A stretch of 64,000 nucleotides of DNA from CAZRXG01 sp964603985 (GTDB taxonomy: Bacteria; Chloroflexota; Anaerolineae; Aggregatilineales; UBA3940): positions 62,001 through 126,000 of the forward strand of contig CAZRXG010000002.1 in NCBI GenBank assembly GCA_964603985.1, written 5' to 3'. How positions within the stretch are numbered: position 1 is the first letter of the stretch; each line of letters opens with the position of its first letter. Shown here in pieces: positions 26,067 to 33,361 of the stretch. The position numbers and the translations under genes were made by a program. The notes under the pieces were generated by a model, which was not told where the DNA came from, did not search any database, and saw only the letters and a list, made by a program, of their open reading frames with translations.

Positions 26067-27227
26067 TTACTTCTTCAGGCCCTCGTCGATCCGCTCGCGG
26101 ACCGTTCGGAAGTGCTCGGTCACGAGCTGGATCGTTTCCTGCTGTGAGGTCATCATCATCTTCAGGTTGGTTGACATGCGCTCCTGTTGTTCGTTGAGGT
26201 TAGCCAGCAGCCCCTGTATGTCGCCGGTGATCTTTTCATTCTCGCGCCAGGCCTCCTCGTTGGAGAGTGTGAACTGCCGCCAGCGCTTCTGGTCTTCCTG
26301 CAAGAACTCCTCCCACTCCTGGCGAAAGCGGTCTTCGGACAGGCGCTGGATCTCGGCCACCTCGTTCACCCGCCGGTCGACCCGGTCGGCCAGTCGGTCG
26401 AAGTCCTCGACGTATTTCCTCATGGTACGGTGGGTATCGGCCCAGCCTTCGAACTGTTTGGCGTAGGCCGTCATGTCGTCTGCAAAGCCATCCATGCGCT
26501 TGAGCACTTCGCCCATCATACGCTCGCGCTCCTGCCCGACCAGTGCTTCCTGCTCAAACCACGACTGCCTCTGCTGCTTGGTTTCGGTCAGCATATTAGA
26601 TACCTCGCCGACGTTGCGCTCATTCCGGCGGCTGAGTTCCTCCAGCAATTCGGACTTGGCCTGATGTCCCTCCAGACGCTTGTTGATCTCGGCAAGCCCG
26701 CTGTTGATGTCGGATAGGCGGCGGCTGTCCTGGCGGCGCTGTTCTTCCAGGAAGGACAGGGTTCGCTCAAATTCCTCGAAGCTCTTGCGCAGGTTGTCCG
26801 CGTAGTCCTGCAACTCCAACGCGATGCGGGAGAGCCGCTCCTCTTCGGCCCGGCGCATATCCAGCTCGCGGGTGACGCGTGCCGTCAGCTCCTGGCGCAG
26901 CTCTTCAACGGCGTTGGCTAGGCCCTCGCGGTCTATTTCCCGCGCCCTTCGAAGCTCCTGGTCGGTTGCGCTCTGCCGGGCTTGCTCAATCGCCTCGGTC
27001 AGCTCGGTCCGAAGACGGGTGATCGTCTCGTCGAACATAGAGGCTGATATGGTGGTGGCGCGCGTGGCCTCCAGTTCCCCTTCCAGCGCCTGGATGCGTC
27101 GCGTCTGGTCTCCCAGCAGGGCCGCCTGGGCCGCCGCTCGCTCCTCCAGCTTGGTGATCAGTGCCTTATCCTTGCGGCGTTCCTCGTCCAACCAGGCGAC
27201 CATCTGCGATGTTTGTTTTGTCTCCAT
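26067..27227 (-). CDS. Long coiled-coil protein of unknown function
   Basis: Almost the whole 386-residue product is charged heptad-like helix, rich in Glu, Arg, Gln and Leu, with few prolines or glycines. It has no membrane segment, signal peptide or nucleotide-binding motif. It resembles the arms of SMC-like or cytoskeletal proteins but lacks heads, so a structural or scaffolding role is the most that can be said. AAAGGAG lies about 10 nt before ATG 27227. The gene is upstream of and probably co-transcribed with selB, and divergent from an acyl-CoA synthetase gene across a repeat-bearing intergenic region. A functional link with selB is not indicated by sequence. Confidence 0.7.
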   Translation of the reverse strand: METKQTSQMVAWLDEERRKDKALITKLEERAAAQAALLGDQTRRIQALEGELEATRATTISASMFDETITRLRTELTEAIEQARQSATDQELRRAREIDREGLANAVEELRQELTARVTRELDMRRAEEERLSRIALELQDYADNLRKSFEEFERTLSFLEEQRRQDSRRLSDINSGLAEINKRLEGHQAKSELLEELSRRNERNVGEVSNMLTETKQQRQSWFEQEALVGQERERMMGEVLKRMDGFADDMTAYAKQFEGWADTHRTMRKYVEDFDRLADRVDRRVNEVAEIQRLSEDRFRQEWEEFLQEDQKRWRQFTLSNEEAWRENEKITGDIQGLLANLNEQQERMSTNLKMMMTSQQETIQLVTEHFRTVRERIDEGLKK

Positions 27228-27289
27228 AAATCGAGCTGCTCCTTTACCGGTTGTAACGGCGGATCGCAGTCATTCTAACAAATAGTTGG

Positions 27290-27343
27290 GCATAAGACAT
27301 GCCAGCATAAGATATGCCAGCATAGGACGTGCCAGGATAACAT
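27290..27343. repeat. 15-bp tandem palindromic repeats between divergent promoters
   Basis: Three full units of 15 bp (27290-27304, 27305-27319, 27320-27334) and a partial fourth share the pattern GCATAAGAYATGCCA. Within each unit GCAT...ATGC is an inverted repeat, perfect over 5 bp per arm in the second unit and weakest in the third. The array ends 9 bp before the -35 box of the acyl-CoA synthetase promoter and starts next to a TAGAAT-like -10 of the divergent gene (27272-27277, minus strand). That is the usual place for a repeated operator. Confidence 0.8.
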
Positions 27344-27352
27344 CTCTATTGA

Positions 27353-27382
27353 TTGACTCACCCATCCCGCTGTGACTATACT
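27353..27382 (+). promoter_or_regulatory. sigma-70 promoter of acyl-CoA synthetase gene
   Basis: TTGACT (27353-27358) and TATACT (27377-27382) are separated by 18 bp. It implies a leader of roughly 130 nt before the start codon, containing a hairpin at 27458-27499. Confidence 0.8.
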
Positions 27383-27457
27383 AAAATCAACATCGTGTTG
27401 CACCTCCACCTTCCTCAAACACGACGGCTGTGGGTAGAGAGTGATGTCTCTTGTTAT

Positions 27458-27499
27458 CGTGCCCGGCATGTCATGCACCCTGTCATACCTGCGGGCACG
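27458..27499 (+). promoter_or_regulatory. Leader hairpin before acyl-CoA synthetase gene
   Basis: CGTGCCCG (27458-27465) and CGGGCACG (27492-27499) are perfect 8-bp complements around a 26-nt loop. The loop contains GCAT-N3-ATGC (27466-27476), similar to the upstream repeat units. The stem ends just before the AAAGGAGG ribosome site (27505-27512), so it could influence translation. It could also be a DNA-level operator. Confidence 0.4.
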
Positions 27500-27520
27500 C
27501 AGACCAAAGGAGGAGCGCGT

Positions 27521-29260
27521 ATGAGTGTGAGTTATGCTGACAAACCTTGGACCAAGCATTACGACGACTATGTTCCACTATCCCTGGCCGACAGGTACCC
27601 TGAAGTCCCTATATACCAGCTTCTGGAAGATACGGCCAGGGAACACCCCGATCATGCGGCCTGCCTGACCTCCGTCGATCTCCCCCTCTTTGGCCGCAAA
27701 CACGCCGCGGTGACCTACGCGGAGGTCGATGAGCTATCCGACCGGCTGGCGGCTGCCCTGGCCGACTTCGGCATCGCAAAAGGAGATCGGGTGGCGCTCG
27801 TCCTGCCAAACACCACCCAGTTTATCATCGGCTTCTTCGGCGTCCTCAAGGCGGGCGGGATCGTCGTCGCCCTGAACCCCGCCTCCCCGCCGTTGCAGTG
27901 GGCCGACCGGCTCAACGACAGCGGGGCCACAATCGTCATCACGCTGACCCTTTTCTACGAGGGCCTGAACTCGGTCCGTGACCAGACCCCTGTGGAAAAG
28001 ATGATCGTCACCAACATCAAGGAATATTTCCCGCCGCTCGGCAGGACGCTTTTCACGCTCGCCGTCGAGAAGAAGGCGGGGCACTACGTCGAGGCCCTGC
28101 ACCCCAAGGACGACTGGCTCCAGGATCTGTTCAAGCGGTATACGCCCGATCGGCGCCCTAAGATCGAGGTCGATGCCAAACGGGATACGGCCATCTTCCA
28201 GTACACCGGGGGCACGACCGGCGTCCCGAAAGCCGCTCGCGATCCCCATGCCGCGCTGGTCGCCAACGCGATCCAGATCCGATACTGGATGGCCGGTGAC
28301 ACGGACCTCCACCAGGAGCGCACTCTGGCTGCCATTCCGCTTTACCACGTCTACGGCATGGTCACGGTGATGGTCTTCGCAGCCGCCACCGGCGCGACGA
28401 TGGTCATGGTGCCTAACGCGCGTGACATCGACGACCTGCTCGACACGATTGACACCCTCAAGCCCACCATATTCATGGGGGTGCCGGCCCTGTACAACGC
28501 ACTGAACTACCACCCTGATGTCGTCAGCGGCAAAGCGGACTTAAGCTCGATCCAGCACTGCATCAGCGGCTCGGCTCCCCTGGCACCCGAAACCAAGAGC
28601 CGCTTCGAGGAATTGAGCAGCGGCGTGTTAGTGGAGGGCTTCGGCATGAGCGAAGCGCCGACGGCCACGCACTGTAACCCGACCAAGGGCGTGAACAAAA
28701 CCGGGTCAATCGGGATGCCCTTCCCCGACGTGGAGTGCCGCATCGTCGACCTGGACGACGGCGTGACCGACCTGGAGGTCGGCGAGGTGGGCGAGCTGGT
28801 CCTGCGTGGGCCATCCCTGATGACCGGCTACCACAACATGCCCACCGAGACGGCCAACACGCTGCGCGGAGGCTGGTTGTACACCGGCGACATCGCCCGC
28901 ATGGACGAAGATGGCTACTTCTTCATCGTCGACCGCAAGAAAGACATGGTCTTGATCGGGGGCTTCAACGTCTACCCCAACACCGTCGAGAAGATCCTGA
29001 TGGAGCACCCGTCCGTCGCCGAGGTCGGCGTCGCCGGGATCCCGCATCCTGAGAAGACGGGGCAGGAAGCGCTGAAAGCCTGGGTGGTCAAGGCTCCGGG
29101 AACCGAGGTCACCGTCGAGGAGTTGGTCGAGCACTGCGGGACCAAGCTGGCCCCTTACGAAGTTCCCCGCCGCATCAGCTTTGTTGAGGAGCTGCCCAAG
29201 ACGACGGTCGGTAAGATCCTGCGGCGAGAGCTGGTCAGGATGGAGACCGAGGAATCCTGA
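27521..29260 (+). CDS. Long-chain acyl-CoA synthetase (AMP-forming)
   Basis: ANL-superfamily ligase that activates fatty acids to acyl-CoA via acyl-AMP. Visible motifs are the P-loop YTGGTTGVPKAA (a variant of the usual YTSGTTG), the adenine-binding GFGMSEAPTATH, the hinge region YTGDIARMDEDGYFFIVDRKKDM, and the C-terminal catalytic lysine in TTVGKILRREL. ATG 27521 is chosen because AAAGGAGGAG precedes it, giving 579 residues; the frame is open further upstream but that part lies in the leader. Long-chain specificity is inferred from overall similarity to FadD-type enzymes and could be wrong. A strong hairpin follows. Confidence 0.88.
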   Translation: MSVSYADKPWTKHYDDYVPLSLADRYPEVPIYQLLEDTAREHPDHAACLTSVDLPLFGRKHAAVTYAEVDELSDRLAAALADFGIAKGDRVALVLPNTTQFIIGFFGVLKAGGIVVALNPASPPLQWADRLNDSGATIVITLTLFYEGLNSVRDQTPVEKMIVTNIKEYFPPLGRTLFTLAVEKKAGHYVEALHPKDDWLQDLFKRYTPDRRPKIEVDAKRDTAIFQYTGGTTGVPKAARDPHAALVANAIQIRYWMAGDTDLHQERTLAAIPLYHVYGMVTVMVFAAATGATMVMVPNARDIDDLLDTIDTLKPTIFMGVPALYNALNYHPDVVSGKADLSSIQHCISGSAPLAPETKSRFEELSSGVLVEGFGMSEAPTATHCNPTKGVNKTGSIGMPFPDVECRIVDLDDGVTDLEVGEVGELVLRGPSLMTGYHNMPTETANTLRGGWLYTGDIARMDEDGYFFIVDRKKDMVLIGGFNVYPNTVEKILMEHPSVAEVGVAGIPHPEKTGQEALKAWVVKAPGTEVTVEELVEHCGTKLAPYEVPRRISFVEELPKTTVGKILRRELVRMETEES

Positions 29261-29284
29261 TCGGAGAGCTTCCCCGCCGGACGC

Positions 29285-29320
29285 AAAACCGGGTATCGCG
29301 TCGCGATACCCGGTTGCTTT
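29285..29320. terminator. Bidirectional terminator between acyl-CoA synthetase gene and ftsH
   Basis: A near-perfect 12-bp stem, 29287-29298 with 29304-29315, contains AACCGGGTATCG and its complement around a five-base loop. It lies between two convergent genes. A run of four T residues follows on the minus strand and GCTTTGTCCTTTG on the plus strand. Confidence 0.75.
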
Positions 29321-29344
29321 GTCCTTTGTATGAGGGAGGATGGA

Positions 29345-31288
29345 TCAGGCCGGTGCCGGTGCCGGGGGTAAATCGAGGGCCGGGGGTGTATCCTCGCCCT
29401 CCGTCCCCTCAACCGCAGCCTCTTCGGCCTCCGCCTCCGGGCGCGGCGCGCCGCCGGGCTGGATCTGCTCCACCTCACCCTCTTCCATCAGCTTCTCGAA
29501 TGCCTCCCGATCCAGCGTCTCCACCTCCAGGAGGGTCTGCGCGGTAAGCTCCAGCCTGTCCTTGTGCTCTGTCAGCACTTTACGGGCGCGGTTGTAAGCA
29601 TCGCTGACGATGCGCCGCACTTCCTCGTCGATCTCCTCGGCGACCGACTCGCTGTAGTCGCGCTGCTCGCCGATCTCACGGCCCAGGAAGACCAGCTCTT
29701 CCTTCTGCCCGTAGATCATCGGCCCCAGCCGGTCGCTCATCCCGTAGCGGGTCACCATGTTACGGGCGATCTTGGTCACACGCTCCAGGTCGTTGCTGGC
29801 ACCGGTCGTGATCTCATCGAAGACCAGCTCCTCCGCGACGCGCCCGCCAAGCGCCATCGAAATGGTGTCCATGAACCTGGAGCGCGACATGAACAGCATG
29901 TCTTCACCCAGCGACATGGTATACCCGCCCGCGACGCCGCGCGGGATGATGGTCACCTTGAGAACCGGGTCGCAGAGAGGCAGAATGTGTGCGACGACAG
30001 CGTGCCCGGCCTCGTGGTAGGCAGTGATGCGCCGCTCCTCCTTGGAGATCAGGCGGCTGCGCCGCTCCGGCCCGGCGATCACGCGCTCGATGGCTTCCTG
30101 AAACTCGGCCATGCCGATGGTGCGCTTGTTGCGCCGCGCAGCCAGGATGGCTGCCTCGTTGACCATGTTCTCGATGTCAGCTCCGACGAAGCCCGGCGTC
30201 GCCTTGGCCAGCACGTTCAGGTCGACATCGCTGGACAGCGGCTTGCCCCGCACGTGAACCTTCAGGATACCCTCGCGCCCGCGCACGTCAGGCCGGTCTA
30301 ACACGACCCGCCGGTCGAAGCGGCCCGGTCGAAGCAGCGCCGGGTCGAGGATATCGGGGCGGTTCGTGGCCGCGACGATGATCACGTTGGTGTCGGTGTC
30401 GAAGCCGTCCATCTCAACCAGGATCTGGTTGAGCGTTTGCTCGCGTTCGTCGTGCGAGCCGCCTAACCCGGCCCCGCGATGCCGCCCGACCGCGTCGATC
30501 TCGTCGATGAACACGATGCACGGGCTGTGGCGCTTGGCCTGATCAAACAGGTCACGGACACGGCTGGCACCCACGCCGACGAACATCTCAACGAACTCCG
30601 AGCCGGAGATCGAGAAGAAGGGAACACCCGCTTCGCCGCTGACGGCCTTTGCCAGAAGCGTCTTGCCGGTCCCCGGCGGGCCGACGAGCAGCACCCCCTT
30701 GGGGATGCGCGCCCCAAGCTGGATGAACTTGTCAGGCTCGCGTAGGAACTCAACGACCTCGCCCAGTTCCTCTTTGGCTTCAACACACCCGGCAACGTCC
30801 TCGAAGGTCACCGTCGGTTGATCGCCTGTGAACATCCTGGCACGGCTCTTGCCAAACGAGAGCGCCTGGTTGTTGCTCCCCTGCGCCTGGCGCAGCATCA
30901 TGAGGATCACGCCAAGCACAATGACGAGCGGCAGGAACCACACCACGTTCGCCAGGATGCTCTGCCAGTTGGCTGTCTTTTGATTGACCCACTCAATGCT
31001 CGCCAACTGGGAAGCCGAAACGCCCAACTCGGCCAGTTGTTCGGGCGCGGAACTGCTGGGGTCTTTCTTCGAGGTGACCGTATTTCCGTTGGAGAGCGTG
31101 ATCTCAAGCAGATCGGTGTCGCTTACCACGATCTTCTCGACCCGACCGTCTTTAGCAGCATTTGCAACTTCGCTGATCCCCCACTCGTCCGGGTTTTCGT
31201 GGTTCCGGGCTGCGGCCACAATGATGATGATAACCGCCAGGAAGATCAGAAAATAGACAAAGCCATGCCTGAAGCGGGGTGAATTCAC
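29345..31288 (-). CDS. ftsH: ATP-dependent zinc metalloprotease FtsH
   Basis: Membrane-bound AAA+ protease degrading misfolded membrane proteins and regulators. Two membrane helices (about residues 9-27 and 114-133) flank a small external domain. The AAA module has Walker A GPPGTGKT (203-210), Walker B IVFIDEID (258-265) and the second region of homology (ATNRPDILDPALLRPGRFDR). The M41 protease domain has HEAGH (His425, Glu426, His429). The C-terminal 45 residues are Glu/Pro/Ala-rich and divergent. The gene has an extended -10 promoter and converges on the acyl-CoA synthetase gene. 647 residues is the usual length. Confidence 0.97.
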   Translation of the reverse strand: MNSPRFRHGFVYFLIFLAVIIIIVAAARNHENPDEWGISEVANAAKDGRVEKIVVSDTDLLEITLSNGNTVTSKKDPSSSAPEQLAELGVSASQLASIEWVNQKTANWQSILANVVWFLPLVIVLGVILMMLRQAQGSNNQALSFGKSRARMFTGDQPTVTFEDVAGCVEAKEELGEVVEFLREPDKFIQLGARIPKGVLLVGPPGTGKTLLAKAVSGEAGVPFFSISGSEFVEMFVGVGASRVRDLFDQAKRHSPCIVFIDEIDAVGRHRGAGLGGSHDEREQTLNQILVEMDGFDTDTNVIIVAATNRPDILDPALLRPGRFDRRVVLDRPDVRGREGILKVHVRGKPLSSDVDLNVLAKATPGFVGADIENMVNEAAILAARRNKRTIGMAEFQEAIERVIAGPERRSRLISKEERRITAYHEAGHAVVAHILPLCDPVLKVTIIPRGVAGGYTMSLGEDMLFMSRSRFMDTISMALGGRVAEELVFDEITTGASNDLERVTKIARNMVTRYGMSDRLGPMIYGQKEELVFLGREIGEQRDYSESVAEEIDEEVRRIVSDAYNRARKVLTEHKDRLELTAQTLLEVETLDREAFEKLMEEGEVEQIQPGGAPRPEAEAEEAAVEGTEGEDTPPALDLPPAPAPA

Positions 31289-31382
31289 AGTACAACTCTC
31301 CTATAAGACAAAGGGCGCTGTGCGCCTGTGGCGTCAAGCACCCAGTATCTCCTCCTGCCGCTTACAGTGCCGTGTTGATCTC

Positions 31383-31411
31383 ATTATACCAGATCCAGGA
31401 CTCGCCTTCAA
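31383..31411 (-). promoter_or_regulatory. Promoter of ftsH with extended -10
   Basis: On the minus strand TTGAAG (31411-31406), a 17-bp spacer and TGG-TATAAT (TATAAT at 31388-31383) precede ftsH. It leaves an untranslated leader of about 90 nt. Confidence 0.75.
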
Positions 31412-31446
31412 AGTACCTGCCAGCGGCGAGCGGGGCCGGGCTTCGG

Positions 31447-32085
31447 TCATGGCTTCTCCCCCACCACGGCCCTGATGTGGCTCCCCGGCCCGAATTCCTC
31501 ATACACCGCAACCTGTAAACCGGCCTCCTGCATCACGGCGGGCTGGTCGTACAGGAAATCGCCCATGCGCTCCCACAGGTGCGCCAGAAAACGGCCCAGC
31601 CGGTTGCCGTCGCCCGGCAGGCCAATGTCGATCAGCACCACCCGGCCACCCGGAGAGGTCACACGTGCCATCTCGCGCATCGCGTCGGCACCATGCGGGA
31701 AGCCGGAGAAGGCAAACGTGCTGACCACCGCGTCAAACGCACCGGTGGGATACGGCAGGGTGTAGACGCTCCCGCGCGTGATGCGGCTGTCCAATCCGGC
31801 CCGCCGCAGCCGCCGCTGTGTGAAGCGGCACATGCCCCGTGCGAGGTCGAGGCCGATACAAAGGTCGGCACGCCGGGCAAGCTCGACGTGCAGCTTCCCC
31901 GGCCCGAAGCCGATCTCCAGCACGCGCCCGCCAGGTGGGACGTAGTCCAGCGCGCGGCGCACCAGCCGCCACCACGCGCCGAAGGTGAACCAGTCCATGC
32001 TGTCGTAGAAGGGAGCAAGTGAGTTGTAGACCACCGCGTTGAAGAAGCGCAACCAGCGCTCCTGCGATTGTGTCCGTTCTTCCAT
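31447..32085 (-). CDS. Class I SAM-dependent methyltransferase
   Basis: The 212-residue protein has a Rossmann methyltransferase fold. Motif I is VLEIGFGPGKL (55-65), followed by an acidic strand end (CIGLDLARGM), motif II-like SVYTLPYPTGAFDAVVSTFAF and post-motif TSPGGRVVLIDIG. This arrangement is typical of the Methyltransf_11 family, which includes UbiE-like and small-molecule methyltransferases; the substrate is not predictable. The N-terminal segment (NSLAPFYDSMDWFTFG) resembles ubiquinone/menaquinone-type enzymes slightly. It lies on the minus strand between the M48 protease and ftsH, 20 nt after the M48 stop, so co-transcription with M48 is likely. Confidence 0.85.
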   Translation of the reverse strand: MEERTQSQERWLRFFNAVVYNSLAPFYDSMDWFTFGAWWRLVRRALDYVPPGGRVLEIGFGPGKLHVELARRADLCIGLDLARGMCRFTQRRLRRAGLDSRITRGSVYTLPYPTGAFDAVVSTFAFSGFPHGADAMREMARVTSPGGRVVLIDIGLPGDGNRLGRFLAHLWERMGDFLYDQPAVMQEAGLQVAVYEEFGPGSHIRAVVGEKP

Positions 32086-32105
32086 TGTTGGGTTTCTTTT
32101 CCCTG

Positions 32106-33251
32106 CTAATCCCCCGACGCCGCGAATTCCTGGGCGGCGGCAACTCGTTCACGGATCGGCGGGTGCGAGTGCAGCAGCAGCACGATCCAGCGCTCAGGGT
32201 CGGCGTCGGCGAGGTTCTGATTGGCCAGGCGGGTCATTGCATCGGCGAAAGCCTGCGGTTTGTGGGTCGACTCCAGCGCATAGCGGTCGGCCATCCGCTC
32301 CCGCCAGCGCGAGTAGGCGTTGCCCAGCGGCATGGCGATCAGCCCCAGGATCGCCGTGACCAGCGCCAGGATCGGCATCCCCACCGGGTCGGCGATCCCA
32401 TCCAGTTGGAAAACCCCAACGCTCCAGCGCAGAGCCAGGTGCGCCGCCCAGAAGCTCACCAGCGTGAGCAGCGAGTTGGCGGCGATGCCCAGGGTGACAT
32501 CGCGGTGAACGTGGTGACCAAGCTCGTGGGCCAGCACGGTCTCGATCTCGTCGTGCGTGAACTCGTCGAGCAGCGTATCGCCCAGCACGATGCGCCGGGT
32601 CGATCCCAGCCCTGCCAGGGCAGCGTTGGCGCTTTTGGTGCGGGTGCTCATGTCGAAGCGGAAGACACCTCTGACCTGCGTCCCGGCGCGTTCGGCCAAC
32701 GCGATCAGGCGGTCGGAGAGATCCTCGTCCTCAAGCGGCGTGAATGTGTAAAAAAGCGGCAGGATCAGCACCGGGGCCAGACTGGAGAGAATAACGGTGA
32801 AGAACAGCATCACACCCCCGGCGTACAGCCACCACAGCGCCGGGGCGACGCGCAGCAGCCAGTAAACGATCTCCAGCAGCGCAAGCCCCAGCACGCCGCC
32901 AATCGCCAGCCCCTTGATCTGGTCGCCGACCCAGTTGGCGAGCGTCTGGTTGCTCTGCCCGTAGCGGTGGGGCAGTACGAAGCCACCGTAGTACGACAGC
33001 GGGATGTCGATCAGCAGGTAGGGCAGCCCGAAGCCCGCCCCGGTCAGCGCGACGACGACCAGCGGCGCGCCCGACAGCCCCGTCGCCCAGCCGCGAAGCG
33101 CGAGGTAAAGGCCGCTGACCAGCCAGGCAGCGAGGTAAAGCGCGCCCAGACCCAGCTCGACGAGCAGCAGGCGGCGCTGGATGCGGGCGTACTCTCTGGC
33201 CCGCTCCTGGCGTTCCGTGTCAAGCGCAACCGATTCGGGCTGCTCACTCAT
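32106..33251 (-). CDS. M48-family membrane metalloprotease (Ste24/HtpX-like)
   Basis: Integral-membrane zinc protease (381 aa). The zinc site HELGH has His242, Glu243 and His246; the third ligand Glu318 lies in RERMADRYALE. Hydrophobic segments at about residues 30-55, 62-85, 112-135 and 140-168 precede the catalytic domain, with more near 258-310, the arrangement of Ste24/CAAX-type M48A enzymes. These proteases act in membrane protein quality control. The frame extends 111 codons upstream, but ATG 33251 follows AGAGGAGAT and a promoter, and the extension is arginine/proline noise overlapping rqcH. It is divergent from rqcH. Confidence 0.88.
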   Translation of the reverse strand: MSEQPESVALDTERQERAREYARIQRRLLLVELGLGALYLAAWLVSGLYLALRGWATGLSGAPLVVVALTGAGFGLPYLLIDIPLSYYGGFVLPHRYGQSNQTLANWVGDQIKGLAIGGVLGLALLEIVYWLLRVAPALWWLYAGGVMLFFTVILSSLAPVLILPLFYTFTPLEDEDLSDRLIALAERAGTQVRGVFRFDMSTRTKSANAALAGLGSTRRIVLGDTLLDEFTHDEIETVLAHELGHHVHRDVTLGIAANSLLTLVSFWAAHLALRWSVGVFQLDGIADPVGMPILALVTAILGLIAMPLGNAYSRWRERMADRYALESTHKPQAFADAMTRLANQNLADADPERWIVLLLHSHPPIRERVAAAQEFAASGD

Positions 33252-33290
33252 CAGGATCTCCTCTTTGACCTGCGAAAGTGTCTCTATCGG

Positions 33291-33319
33291 ATTGTAGCCC
33301 GCCGCCGACTGTGGTACAA
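33291..33319 (-). promoter_or_regulatory. Promoter of M48 protease gene
   Basis: On the minus strand TTGTAC (33319-33314) and TACAAT (33296-33291) are spaced by 17 bp, 40 bp upstream of the start codon. The -35 box overlaps a TGGTACAAA element (33312-33320) that could serve as extended -10 for the divergent rqcH. Confidence 0.65.
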
Positions 33320-33361
33320 ACCACCCAGGTTTAACGCGGCATACACCGGGGCGGAGGAGCC

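Noticed and set aside
27290..27343. CRISPR array
   Set aside because: Units are contiguous 15-mers without spacers and there are no cas genes.
27275..27559. Minus-strand ORF reading WHVLC-type peptide repeats through the 15-bp array
   Set aside because: The peptide repeat is only the translation of the DNA repeat; it crosses the acyl-CoA synthetase promoter and has no start signals.
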